Source: Roseburia sp. (GTDB lineage: Bacteria; Bacillota; Clostridia; Lachnospirales; Lachnospiraceae). From it: DNA of 64,000 nt. The notes beneath the pieces are model-generated. The model was given only the letters and a program-made list of their open reading frames with translations. It did not search any database and was not told where the DNA came from. Both the position numbers and the translations under genes were made by a program. Position 1 is the first letter of the stretch; each line of letters opens with the position of its first letter. The stretch spans positions 682,001 to 746,000 of the forward strand of contig JAGBEG010000010.1 in NCBI GenBank assembly GCA_017937095.1, read 5' to 3'. Shown piece after piece: positions 40,837 to 50,342 of this stretch.

Positions 40837-41745
40837 TTATTTCTTATATACAAACACATCTGATTCTGCGATTATTGCAATTCCATTCTCAATTGCATAA
40901 TCATACGAAATATTCTCATACAATAATTTCTGTGTTACATTTTTATAATCAGGCTCATAGAATCTGCTTTTAATTATCTCCTTAAGCATATCCGGAATAA
41001 AATATTTAAGCTGCGCCGATGGATTATTCTTAGATTGCATCCTATCATCTCTGACCATATCAATTAACTTATCCAGTTCTTCATTCAGCTCAACCTCTCG
41101 TAGAAGCTTGCAGATATCATATAAGTGTCTCGAATCCCGGTCCTGCATATTCTGTATTTTATAATCGCATACGGCAAACACCTTATCCACGAAAGTTCTT
41201 TCTACGGATTGAACATTCATCATCACTTCTGCAGCTTCAAAGGGAACTGGCAGAATGATATTTCTGTCTAAACAAAATCTTCCTATAAAGCTACCCACAA
41301 CATGTTTGTCAACAGGATATACCGACTGATAATAACTTGTTTCTATAATAATCTCCAATGGAATTACCGAAAACAAAGAGTCATACTTAAATACATATTT
41401 ATTATAATCATACCGTGACTTTAGCTCTTCCGGATTTGACAACACCAATCCTAAATTCTCGGCAATTTCAATAATCAATTCTTTTGATTTCACACGCTCT
41501 GATTGTGTAGGTCTCCGATTCATTGACAAATCAATATCTTCTGAAAAGCGATCTATCAGATTATATGCCTTAGAAAGTGAAGTTCCACCTTTAAACACAA
41601 ATGGTAATTCCGACTTTGCCAGCTCATACAAGAACATTGACTGAATGGTATCTTTTTCAACCATTTGCTCACTTCTACCTAATTCTCTGGCTACCGTTTC
41701 AATAATTTCTTTCCACTCAGCTTGATATTCTCTATACCAATTCAT
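40837..41745 (-). CDS. AbiEii/AbiGii-type nucleotidyltransferase toxin
   Basis: 302 aa. The nucleotidyltransferase signature ELPFVFKGGTSLSKAY, followed by DRFSEDIDLSMN (Gly-Ser/Thr motif with paired Asp), is that of AbiEii toxins, which modify tRNA or other targets and stop growth during phage attack. Later DKVFAVCDYKIQNMQDRDSRHLYDI is also conserved. The start overlaps the antitoxin gene by 14 bases, the usual type IV toxin-antitoxin layout. Confidence 0.88.
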   Translation of the reverse strand: MNWYREYQAEWKEIIETVARELGRSEQMVEKDTIQSMFLYELAKSELPFVFKGGTSLSKAYNLIDRFSEDIDLSMNRRPTQSERVKSKELIIEIAENLGLVLSNPEELKSRYDYNKYVFKYDSLFSVIPLEIIIETSYYQSVYPVDKHVVGSFIGRFCLDRNIILPVPFEAAEVMMNVQSVERTFVDKVFAVCDYKIQNMQDRDSRHLYDICKLLREVELNEELDKLIDMVRDDRMQSKNNPSAQLKYFIPDMLKEIIKSRFYEPDYKNVTQKLLYENISYDYAIENGIAIIAESDVFVYKK

Positions 41746-42349
41746 TCATCAAACCTCCTTGATAAATATTTCGATATACTCTATCCGGAAATAACGACAA
41801 ATATTTTTTTACCTGCCCAAAATCAACATCTACTATAGAAATAAAATTCTTTATCTTCATTGCAAATTCATCACCACTAACTTCGCTGTATCTGTCAATC
41901 GTACTCATAAGATCCAAAAATTGTAATGCCCCTCTATTTTCTTTTGATACTTCTACAACTGGTTTGTAAACAATAATCTGTCTGCCATCTACATCTACTT
42001 TACGCTGTTTGGTAGATGCTTCATTAGAACATACCTCATAACAGGACGGATTTTGCGTTGTAAAACCATACATATTCGCAAGTTGAATCCCTGTAATATA
42101 TCCGAATATCTCTCCATTCGCTTCCAGATATCTCTTTTGTACAAATTTATCAACTGAGACTTTTCCCTTAGTTCCCAAAATAGTTTTGTAAGAACGATAA
42201 TACACACCATTGTATAATCTCTCTAGTTTCCCTTCATCTGTAAGTTTCTTCATCTCTTGCCTTACAGATTCTCTGGATTTGCCAGGAAGCTCTGCAAGAA
42301 AGATTGGTTCATCTTTTTGATAGTTGGTAATAATATAATCATATAACAT
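41732..42349 (-). CDS. AbiEi-like (DUF6088) antitoxin / transcription regulator
   Basis: 205 aa from ATG at 42349. The N-terminal winged helix LYDYIITNYQKDEPIFLAEL, then SRESVRQEMKKLTDEGKLERL and NGVYYRSYKT, is typical of this antitoxin group, which binds its own promoter and neutralises the nucleotidyltransferase. The ribosome site (GAGAGGCGAG) is moderate. It is encoded directly before the toxin. Confidence 0.82.
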   Translation of the reverse strand: MLYDYIITNYQKDEPIFLAELPGKSRESVRQEMKKLTDEGKLERLYNGVYYRSYKTILGTKGKVSVDKFVQKRYLEANGEIFGYITGIQLANMYGFTTQNPSCYEVCSNEASTKQRKVDVDGRQIIVYKPVVEVSKENRGALQFLDLMSTIDRYSEVSGDEFAMKIKNFISIVDVDFGQVKKYLSLFPDRVYRNIYQGGLMNELV

Positions 42350-42525
42350 ACAGAACTCGCCTCTCACAATTTTGAAATTATATATTTCACTTTTATTATA
42401 TCCAATTTTTCTTCATTGTCAAAGGATTTTTCCGGCAAATATTTTATATTCATTACTTTCTCGCTCAACATCCGAACCTCTTTAAGCGAGAATTTTTCAC
42501 TGGCTCTAATTATATACATAAATCC

Positions 42526-43068
42526 TTATTCCCTCAAATCGATAATTTCCCAATCGTCAGTAAATACGCCCTTACTTTTTTCATAGGTTTTAGCTTGCAT
42601 CGCTACACATAACAATTTCTTAGGTCTACTCATTCCAACATAGGCAAGTTTACGACTATAATCAAACAAATTTGATTTTCCGAGTTTACCAACACCATAA
42701 TACGGAAGAATTCTATTTAAATCTGACGCCCCTTGTCTATCAGTTTCAAGGTAGAGGGTTGCATCATGCGTTTCACCCTTAACTCCATGAATCGTGTCGA
42801 ATTCTATCCTACGCCCTCTGATTGAATCGATGAATACATTTTTTTCTTTTTTCTCTGTTTGACTTACAACAACATCCTTATCAAGAAAATGCTCCGGCAG
42901 ACAAGTAAAAATATCTTCTGTTTGAGCGGTCATAATTTTAGAAAGTTCATTTATCTTTTGTCGTATGAAGCAATCAGCAGTTTCCCTATCAAAATTCTGC
43001 ACTCCTGACAATTCGTAAATCCACTGACGATATATATCCTGATATTCATCATCAAGCAACTTTTTCAA
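42526..43068 (-). pseudogene. C-terminal remnant of a UvrD/PcrA-type helicase
   Basis: 180 codons. Motif V FDTIHGVKGETHDATLYLET and motif VI LAYVGMSRPKKLLCVAMQAK are clear, but the ATPase motifs I-IV are absent. The frame is closed by TAA just upstream (about 43098) and the only start is a TTG without a ribosome site. A full helicase has ~600 residues, so this is a 5'-truncated gene. GajB-like helicases of defence systems share this C-terminus, which is a possible origin only. Confidence 0.8.
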
Positions 43069-43217
43069 TGTAACTGTTGAAAACTCCTTGCTTTATGTAA
43101 AATTTCATTATCTCTATTGTATCAAAAAGCGCACTCATTATCTACAAAATCCTACCTCTTGCCAGCTAGTGTCTTTGTTTGTATAAATAACATATATAAA
43201 ATAATTACCAATATAAA

Positions 43218-44393
43218 TTATTCATCTATTCCCACAAATTCTGGAATCATATACAATATTTGATACAAGCATTTTTCAGCCTTTTCCATCTTAGACTCTT
43301 GGATACATTTTTCATAATCACTTAGTATTTCCATTATGTCATCCTTCAGCATATCATCATCTATCATTTTTAGCTTATTATTAATTTTTGCTAAATCTAG
43401 AATCTTGTTTTCCTTTATTGCTTCATTCACTATTTCTCTTATTTCACAGATATATGGAAAATCAAATTCCACATATGGTGTACCTACAAGATTTACAAGT
43501 TCTTTTCTTTCTTTTTTGTTATCTAATTCTCCATAACATTCTTCAACATAATCGACTAATTCTTGCGAAGTAGACCCATTCAGGAAATCATATATGTATC
43601 CATTTATTAATGAAGGTTCCAATTCCAACGGCTCAATACTATCCAAAAACTCAAAAAAAGAATTTATTTCCTTTGAATTTCTAATGTAAACTAATAACTC
43701 TTTAAATGCTAATGTCTTCATACTGTTTCTATATGATAAATAATCCTTTGAATCACTTAAATCAAGGAAAACACTTTCAGCCTTACTATTAGGTCTTAAC
43801 TCGTATGTGTATATATTTAATTGGTGGGCCCTCGTGACGATTAACGAATAATATACTTTTGCAATTTTTCCAACCGTTCTTCCTATCATTCTTTTTGTTT
43901 TATCATTGTTCTCTACTACGCCACTTAAACCCTCAGATGTTTCAGAATACTTGTTCAAGAATTCTCTTAATAACGTTTTTTCATTCCCTTTATTATTTAT
44001 GATATTGAATCTTTCATACCTAAGTGAATTATAAAATTCTTGGAGCAGTGACAAAAACTCATTTTCTCTCGAAGAAAAATTCAGTTTGTCCTTTAACAAA
44101 TCATCTTCTATTACTTTCTTTATGTCTGAATGAAGACCTATGTGACTGTGATTTCTAATTGAATTTTCAAAATCTGAATTGCTAATATTACTATGTAGCC
44201 CCCATAAACCATATACAACCTTCTGCAAACGTTCTATCCCAACAGATATATTGTACAGAGATGTAAATAATGGCGCATAATCATTAAAATAATCCACCGC
44301 ATACATAGTTGATAATCCGTTATATATGAATTCTCCAGCGATATCTAATTCTGTTCCCAAATTAAAATTTTGATAATATGTTCTTATGTCCAT
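43218..44393 (-). CDS. Unrecognised protein, second gene of a two-gene module
   Basis: 391 aa, mostly helical and acidic. MDIRTYYQNFNLGTELDIAG, then VGIERLQKVVYGLWGLHSNI and RNHSHIGLHSDIKKVIED. No known domain or exact HEPN motif is seen. AAGGAG stands nine bases before ATG, 19 bases after the stop of the upstream gene, so the two form an operon. AT-rich base use marks it as acquired. Location in an island with AbiE suggests defence, but this is inference. Confidence 0.6.
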   Translation of the reverse strand: MDIRTYYQNFNLGTELDIAGEFIYNGLSTMYAVDYFNDYAPLFTSLYNISVGIERLQKVVYGLWGLHSNISNSDFENSIRNHSHIGLHSDIKKVIEDDLLKDKLNFSSRENEFLSLLQEFYNSLRYERFNIINNKGNEKTLLREFLNKYSETSEGLSGVVENNDKTKRMIGRTVGKIAKVYYSLIVTRAHQLNIYTYELRPNSKAESVFLDLSDSKDYLSYRNSMKTLAFKELLVYIRNSKEINSFFEFLDSIEPLELEPSLINGYIYDFLNGSTSQELVDYVEECYGELDNKKERKELVNLVGTPYVEFDFPYICEIREIVNEAIKENKILDLAKINNKLKMIDDDMLKDDIMEILSDYEKCIQESKMEKAEKCLYQILYMIPEFVGIDE

Positions 44394-44412
44394 TTTAGGT
44401 TTCTCCTTAGCT

Positions 44413-45087
44413 TCATCTAAAAATTAAATTATATCGTTGTTCTATTTCTTCCTTTCTATTCTCATGAAATTCACTTAATATATTATTGTACGTATCCCAA
44501 CTCTCATTTTTCCAATTATCATCAAAAAAAACATTATACTTTTCTTTCATTTTCGGGAGAAATGATAAACAAAAATCTTCTAGATATGCATTATATCCCG
44601 TCTCCTTCTTTCCCCATATTTCCCAAAAAAGAACATTTTCTTCTTTAATTATCCATTCTTCTACGTTATCCGGATTTTCTATTTCAAAATTCGATTGATA
44701 CGCATTCCTTAATTTTTCAAAAAAGAAACAGGGATTATCATAATAATTAGATGTTGTAGCTCTTTTTGAATTTATTTGGCATCTACCTTTCCCGATAATG
44801 TGTGGCATAAGAATATATGCACTTATATTTTCTTCATTACCCTTTTGTGCCTTAATACTTTTAAATATTATTTTGGACGCTTGCTTTCTTGTTATTAAAT
44901 TGTCTCCTCTTAAAACAATCTGCTTGTCATTTTTTCCTATGAGAACAGTATTTCTTACTCTTTTTATCTCTGATATTGCAGAATCCCTTTCTTTTAGTTT
45001 ATAAAGAAATAACTCTTTTTCCGTTTCAATCGCTGTGCAACTCTGGTCTGAATTTTTTTGATCAAAAATTTGTTCTAAATCGATCAT
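44413..45087 (-). CDS. Unrecognised protein, first gene of a two-gene module
   Basis: 224 aa. MIDLEQIFDQKNSDQSC, RNTVLIGKNDKQIVLRGDNL, YILMPHIIGKGRCQINSKRA and a C-terminal helix-rich part EEWIIKEENVLFWEIWGKKE. No transmembrane segment or known motif. Its stop lies 19 bases before the start of the next gene. GAGG lies twelve bases before ATG, a weak spacing. No function is proposed. Confidence 0.55.
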   Translation of the reverse strand: MIDLEQIFDQKNSDQSCTAIETEKELFLYKLKERDSAISEIKRVRNTVLIGKNDKQIVLRGDNLITRKQASKIIFKSIKAQKGNEENISAYILMPHIIGKGRCQINSKRATTSNYYDNPCFFFEKLRNAYQSNFEIENPDNVEEWIIKEENVLFWEIWGKKETGYNAYLEDFCLSFLPKMKEKYNVFFDDNWKNESWDTYNNILSEFHENRKEEIEQRYNLIFR

Positions 45088-45954
45088 TTTATTTTAATCC
45101 TCACTTCATCACTAAATCATTTTTCTTATGTTTAATCTACTTCCCATCTTCAATTCACTTATCATCTAGTTTATTTATCCCTCTGGAATAGCCAATCCCT
45201 TCCAAACTTTAATGCACCATAATTCTCTCTATCATTAATCATAACATATCATACAACAGATATATAGAAGAACTCGACAATTCATAGAAACTAATTGAAA
45301 TATGGAAGACAACTGCCCGATAGAGTTCTGCAATCATCTTCCATATTCTTATTTATCAATACATATTTATTTTTCGTTTTTCCTCATCCAATCGCATAAA
45401 AACCCCCTTAGATTCCCGACTCGCTTCTAATAGCTCATCCGCGATGTTCAATTCCAACTGCAATCTTCTACATAAAATCGAATATGTACGTTCATCTAAC
45501 AAATCCCTAAGATTCTCATCAATCTCCTTTACAACGCTTGAAATCTATACTATTTCAAACTGCACGTTTCGTCTTACAACTACTTACCCGACGCCCTCAG
45601 AATCTCTTCTAAGCACTATCTCCCCTGCCAGATGTTGTAGGGATAAGGACTGCGAATCCTCATAGGTGTGATTATCCTCCGCCTGGATGTTACCTCATCA
45701 GTGCTCGCTACACTTTTTCCCTCTCGGTACTGAGTCTCATCGCATAACTTCATTCAAACTCACGCCAATAAATTTGAATTCTGATTTCCAACCGGATTTT
45801 CTCGTGTTGTAATTGCTGTTCAATTGTTAAGCCTATTATAACTGGGATAAAAATAAGATATCGTCCATTATAATAACGATTTGAAAATGAAATCATCCTT
45901 TTAAGTAATGATTTTAGAATTTTTGAAAATTTCAAGTGTCTCAAGACATAAAAA
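45088..45954. other. 867-bp AT-rich region with a gene remnant
   Basis: On the minus strand 45356-45544 is an open frame of about 62 codons without a proper start, protein-like (VVKEIDENLRDLLDERTYS, LQLELNIADELLEASRES). It seems to be the end of a lost gene. An imperfect hairpin ATGGAAGAC/TCTTCCAT lies at 45302-45345. The rest shows no supported gene, and no integrase was found. Confidence 0.45.
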
Positions 45955-45983
45955 CCCCTTAGAACCAAAGTGGCTCTAAGGGG
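45955..45983 (-). terminator. ppdK terminator
   Basis: CCCCTTAGA and TCTAAGGGG arms with TTTTTATG following on the minus strand, ~40 bases after the ppdK stop. Confidence 0.85.
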
Positions 45984-46021
45984 CATAAATACTAGCTTTT
46001 TAAGTAGTTTTTTGCTTAACC

Positions 46022-48658
46022 CTACTGATTGGCAATAGCAGCCTGTGCAGCGGCAAGTCTTGCGATCGGCACACGGAACGGTGAGCAGGATACATAATCC
46101 AGACCAATCTTGTGGCAGAACTCTACGGAAGAAGGATCTCCGCCGTGCTCTCCACAGATGCCGACATGAAGGTTCGGATTTACCGGCTTACCAAGCTTGA
46201 TTGCTGTCTCCATCAGCTTACCAACACCTGTCTGGTCAAGCTTTGCAAACGGATCGTTCTCGAAAATCTTGGTGTCGTAGTAAGCATTTAAGAACTTACC
46301 GGCATCGTCACGGGAGAAACCGAATGTCATCTGTGTTAAATCGTTGGTACCGAAGCAGAAGAAATCAGCCTCTGTTGCGATCTCGTCAGCAGTAAGAGCT
46401 GCTCTCGGGATCTCAATCATCGTACCTACTTCGTACTCAAGCTTTACGCCTGCTGCTGCGATCTCTGCGTCTGCAGTCTCTACAACAACCTTCTTAACAA
46501 ACTTAAGCTCTTTGACCTCGCATACAAGCGGAATCATAATCTCCGGCTTAACCGTCCAGTCAGAATGCTTCTTCTGAACGTTGATTGCTGCGCGGATAAC
46601 AGCCTTAGTCTGCATCTTTGCAATCTCCGGATATGTAACGGCAAGACGGCATCCTCTGTGACCCATCATCGGGTTGAACTCATGCAGGGAAGCGATGATC
46701 GTCTTGATCTCCTCTACGCTCTTGCCCTGTGCCTTTGCCAGCTTCTCAATATCAGCTTCCTCAGTCGGAACGAACTCATGAAGAGGCGGGTCTAAGAAAC
46801 GGATGGTAACCGGGTTACCCTCTAATGCTTCATATAATGCCTCGAAGTCTCCCTGCTGATACGGTAAAATCTTCTCTAATGCTGCTTCTCTCTCCTCTAC
46901 GGTGTCAGAGCAGATCATTTCACGGAATGCAGCGATTCTGTCCTCTTCAAAGAACATATGCTCAGTACGGCAAAGACCGATACCTTCTGCGCCAAGCTCA
47001 CGAGCCTTCTTCGCGTCTGCAGGAGTATCTGCATTCGTACGAACCTTTAAGGTTCTGTATTTGTCAGCCCATGCCATAACACGTCCGAACTCACCGGCGA
47101 TAGAAGCATCCACGGTCGGGATAAGACCTGCATAGATGTTACCTGTTGTACCATCGATTGAAATCTCAGATCCCTCTGTAAATGTCTGTCCTGCCAATGT
47201 GAACTTCTTGTTCTCCTCGTCCATAGCGATATCGCCGCATCCGGATACACAGCAGGTACCCATACCACGTGCTACTACGGCTGCGTGGGATGTCATACCA
47301 CCGCGAACGGTTAAGATACCCTGTGCAGCTTTCATACCTGTAATATCTTCCGGGGATGTCTCAAGACGAACAAGAACTACCTTCTCGCCTCTTGCAGCCC
47401 ATGCCTCAGCGTCGTCTGCTGTGAATACAACCTTACCGCAGGCAGCTCCCGGAGATGCTCCAAGCCCCTTTCCAAGCGGAGTTGCAGCCTTTAATGCAGC
47501 AGCGTCGAACTGCGGATGAAGTAATGTATCAAGGTTACGCGGATCGATCATAGCAACCGCTTCCGCCTCTGTCTTATGTCCCTCGTCAACAAGGTCGCAG
47601 GCAATCTTAAGAGCAGCCTGTGCTGTTCTCTTACCGTTACGGCACTGTAACATGTAAAGCTTCTTATTCTCTACAGTGAACTCCATATCCTGCATGTCAT
47701 GGTAGTGGTTCTCAAGAATCTCGCATACCTTAACGAACTCTGCATATGCCTCCGGGAACTCCTGCTCCATCTGTGCGATCGGCATCGGCGTACGAACACC
47801 GGCAACTACGTCCTCGCCCTGCGCGTTCTTAAGGAACTCACCCATCAGCTTCTTCTCTCCGGTTGCAGGATCACGGGTAAATGCAACACCGGTACCGGAC
47901 TCCTCATTTAAGTTACCGAATACCATAGGCATTACGTTGACAGCAGTACCCCAGGAATACGGGATATCATTGTCACGACGATATACATTTGCACGAGGGT
48001 TGTCCCAGGAACGGAATACCGCCTCGATTGCAAGCTTTAACTGCTCTACCGGATCAGACGGGAAGTCGCTTCCAAGCTGCTTCTTGTACTCTGCCTTGAA
48101 CTGCTCAGCTAACTCCTTAAGGTCGGCTGCCGTAAGGTCTACATCGTACTGAACGCCCTTCTTCTCCTTCATCTGGTCGATGAGCTGCTCGAAATATTTC
48201 TTACCGACTTCCATAACGACGTCAGAGAACATCTGAATGAATCTTCTGTAAGAATCATATACGAATCTCTCAAATTTCGGGTCCGGGTTGCCAGCGATCA
48301 TCGCTGCTACTACCTCGTCATTAAGACCCAGATTTAAGATGGTGTCCATCATACCCGGCATAGACGCTCTCGCACCGGAACGCACAGATACAAGAAGCGG
48401 ATTCTTGAGATCGCCGAACTTCTTGCCGTTAATCTCCTCCATCTTCTTAACGCCTTCCATTGCCTGTGCCATAATCTCATCGTTGATCTTACGGCCATCC
48501 TCATAATACTGCGTACAAGCCTCTGTGGTGATGGTAAAGCCCTGCGGTACAGGAAGACCAATGCTTGACATCTCAGCAAGGTTCGCACCCTTACCGCCGA
48601 GAAGATTACGCATGGTCATGTCACCTTCACTGAACATATACACCCATTTGTTCGCCAT
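46022..48658 (-). CDS. ppdK: Pyruvate, phosphate dikinase
   Basis: 878 aa, the normal length. N-terminal ATP-grasp domain (VYMFSEGDMTMRNLLGGKGANLAEM, cited as residues 6-30), central phosphohistidine domain with TVRGGMTSHAAVVARGMG (catalytic His about 455), and a C-terminal PEP/pyruvate TIM barrel with GLCRTEHMFFE and CGEHGGDPSSVEF. The enzyme interconverts pyruvate, ATP and Pi with PEP, AMP and PPi, common in anaerobic glycolysis. AGGAGG lies eight bases before ATG. Its 3' end borders the accessory island and is partly copied at 39.5-39.6 kb. Confidence 0.97.
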   Translation of the reverse strand: MANKWVYMFSEGDMTMRNLLGGKGANLAEMSSIGLPVPQGFTITTEACTQYYEDGRKINDEIMAQAMEGVKKMEEINGKKFGDLKNPLLVSVRSGARASMPGMMDTILNLGLNDEVVAAMIAGNPDPKFERFVYDSYRRFIQMFSDVVMEVGKKYFEQLIDQMKEKKGVQYDVDLTAADLKELAEQFKAEYKKQLGSDFPSDPVEQLKLAIEAVFRSWDNPRANVYRRDNDIPYSWGTAVNVMPMVFGNLNEESGTGVAFTRDPATGEKKLMGEFLKNAQGEDVVAGVRTPMPIAQMEQEFPEAYAEFVKVCEILENHYHDMQDMEFTVENKKLYMLQCRNGKRTAQAALKIACDLVDEGHKTEAEAVAMIDPRNLDTLLHPQFDAAALKAATPLGKGLGASPGAACGKVVFTADDAEAWAARGEKVVLVRLETSPEDITGMKAAQGILTVRGGMTSHAAVVARGMGTCCVSGCGDIAMDEENKKFTLAGQTFTEGSEISIDGTTGNIYAGLIPTVDASIAGEFGRVMAWADKYRTLKVRTNADTPADAKKARELGAEGIGLCRTEHMFFEEDRIAAFREMICSDTVEEREAALEKILPYQQGDFEALYEALEGNPVTIRFLDPPLHEFVPTEEADIEKLAKAQGKSVEEIKTIIASLHEFNPMMGHRGCRLAVTYPEIAKMQTKAVIRAAINVQKKHSDWTVKPEIMIPLVCEVKELKFVKKVVVETADAEIAAAGVKLEYEVGTMIEIPRAALTADEIATEADFFCFGTNDLTQMTFGFSRDDAGKFLNAYYDTKIFENDPFAKLDQTGVGKLMETAIKLGKPVNPNLHVGICGEHGGDPSSVEFCHKIGLDYVSCSPFRVPIARLAAAQAAIANQ

Positions 48659-48974
48659 TTGATAATTCCTCCTAAACTTACTATGCTTTGCAATAAAAAA
48701 ACCTACTACGGCTCTTCTATTGACTGCTGCGAATTATGTGCATCTCCCAAAACGCACACATTTATAATATCATACTTTTACCAAATAGCAACAATTATTT
48801 TCGTTATTATTTGCCATTTTTTGTCATAATTTCACAATTCAAAACATTGTTTCATGATGTGAAACGATACTTTTCCAGCAATTACGGACTTTGAAAATAC
48901 TGCAAAATATGTTATATTAAAAAAGATAGACCGGTGGCACCAAAATCAATCACCGGACACGAAAGGATATCACA
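48659..48974. promoter_or_regulatory. Divergent promoter region of ppdK and the membrane-protein gene
   Basis: Plus strand: TTGAAA (48891-48896), 16 bp, TATATT (48913-48918). Minus strand: TTGCTA, 16 bp, TATTAT near 48765-48795. A dyad GTTTCA-N5-TGAAAC at 48849-48865 lies between them and could be an operator. Nothing else is seen. Confidence 0.55.
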
Positions 48975-50231
48975 ATGGAAAAAATCAAAAAAATATGGGA
49001 CAGGCTATCCTATGAAGCGATCATCTTTGTTGCGCTGATGCTTTCGCTTCTGATGACCCGCGCCACAGAATTGCAGGGCTGGTCATCCGCATGGTCTGCG
49101 ATGGACTACTCGATGGGAAGCGGTTCGAGACTTCTGATCGGAAGTATCTACCGTCTTTTTTACGGAGATTTTCTTGATTATACGGTAGCGTACAAATACA
49201 CCATGGCAGGGATTGCGCTCACGATCGCCGTACTCTCTATCGTACTCGGACGGATGATCCGCATGTCGATTGCCGCAAGACCGGATTTAAAGCACGCGGT
49301 TTTCGGAACTGTGGCAGCTTACGTCGCAGCGCCCTTCTCCATCGCCTATGTATGGAACTGGCAGAACCTCGGCAGATTCGACGGCTATATGCTTCTGGTC
49401 GGACTGCTCGCACTCCTTGCAGGACTTTTGATCCGCAATGTATATGTGAAGTTCCTTGTCATCACCGTACTCGGCGTCATCGGACTTGCGATTCATCAGG
49501 GCTTCGCTTTCCTGTATTATCCGATGGTGCTCATCGTGCTGTGCCACGATACCTTTGAAGGAAACCGCGTCCACGTAAAGACATTGATTGCGGCATTTAT
49601 TTCGGGAATCATCGAAGTCGGCGTCGCCGTTTATTTCCAGTTCTTCTCGAGCATCAATTTCGACAGCGCAGCGGATATGGCGGCTGCCATTACCGCACAC
49701 ACCAATGTTCCTGTTGCAGAGTGGGCGCTTGAGATCGAATATTTCGGCGGCTTAAGCTATCAGCTTGAGAACATCACGCCTGCATTTTTCCGTGATGAAG
49801 CGCCTTGGACGCACGGTCTTGTCATCGTATTATTGTTAGCGCCGATTCTTCTTCTGTATCTTCTGGTATGGAAGGATGTCTTTGTACATCAGCGTTCCAA
49901 CCATGTAAAGGTACTGCAGTCTCCGTACCTGTATGTGGCGTTATCGCAGCTTTTGTTTTTACCGATGTTCTTAATCCACACGGACTGGGGCAGACATTTC
50001 GCACCGCTCTTTGCGATGCCGACCTTTATCTTCCTTTATTTCCTCGCGAAAAAGGACGAATCCATGCTTTACGCATATGAGAAAATGAAGGGTCGTATCA
50101 AGGCGCATCCATGGTATTTTATCTTAACGCTTGTCTGGATCGCAACCTTTGAGAGCTTCGGCGCGCGCAATCCGTTTCAGGATGAAGCACAGATGCTCTA
50201 CAATTTCATTAAATACGGTTTCTTCCAGTAA
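48975..50231 (+). CDS. Polytopic membrane protein, possible glycan/glycosyl function
   Basis: 418 aa with about ten hydrophobic helices. Conserved-looking blocks are ATELQGWSSAWSAMDYSMGS, IHQGFAFLYYPMVLI and HTDWGRHFAPLFAMPTFIFL. The layout resembles polymerase or glycosyltransferase-like membrane proteins, but no catalytic motif is certain. AAAGGATATCACA precedes ATG. It is transcribed alone from the divergent promoter and ends in a strong terminator. Confidence 0.6.
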   Translation: MEKIKKIWDRLSYEAIIFVALMLSLLMTRATELQGWSSAWSAMDYSMGSGSRLLIGSIYRLFYGDFLDYTVAYKYTMAGIALTIAVLSIVLGRMIRMSIAARPDLKHAVFGTVAAYVAAPFSIAYVWNWQNLGRFDGYMLLVGLLALLAGLLIRNVYVKFLVITVLGVIGLAIHQGFAFLYYPMVLIVLCHDTFEGNRVHVKTLIAAFISGIIEVGVAVYFQFFSSINFDSAADMAAAITAHTNVPVAEWALEIEYFGGLSYQLENITPAFFRDEAPWTHGLVIVLLLAPILLLYLLVWKDVFVHQRSNHVKVLQSPYLYVALSQLLFLPMFLIHTDWGRHFAPLFAMPTFIFLYFLAKKDESMLYAYEKMKGRIKAHPWYFILTLVWIATFESFGARNPFQDEAQMLYNFIKYGFFQ

Positions 50232-50249
50232 GAACCCCCATAAAACCAA

Positions 50250-50289
50250 AGCGGGGCTGTTCACTGACTTTCCAGTGAGCAGCCCCGCT
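50250..50289 (+). terminator. Terminator after the membrane-protein gene
   Basis: AGCGGGGCTG and CAGCCCCGCT arms with an inner TCACTG/CAGTGA stem, followed by TTTTT. Confidence 0.92.
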
Positions 50290-50342
50290 TTTTCGGTGAT
50301 TGCAGATTCCTGCAATTCAAAAAGGGAGTCATTTATAAATCA

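Noticed and set aside
43218-44393. HEPN ribonuclease domain from RNHSHIGLH
   Set aside because: The spacing does not match the R-x4-6-H motif, so the label is not justified.
39263-46021. tRNA gene as the island insertion site
   Set aside because: No tRNA-like cloverleaf was seen at either side; the ppdK 3' end repeats explain the site better.
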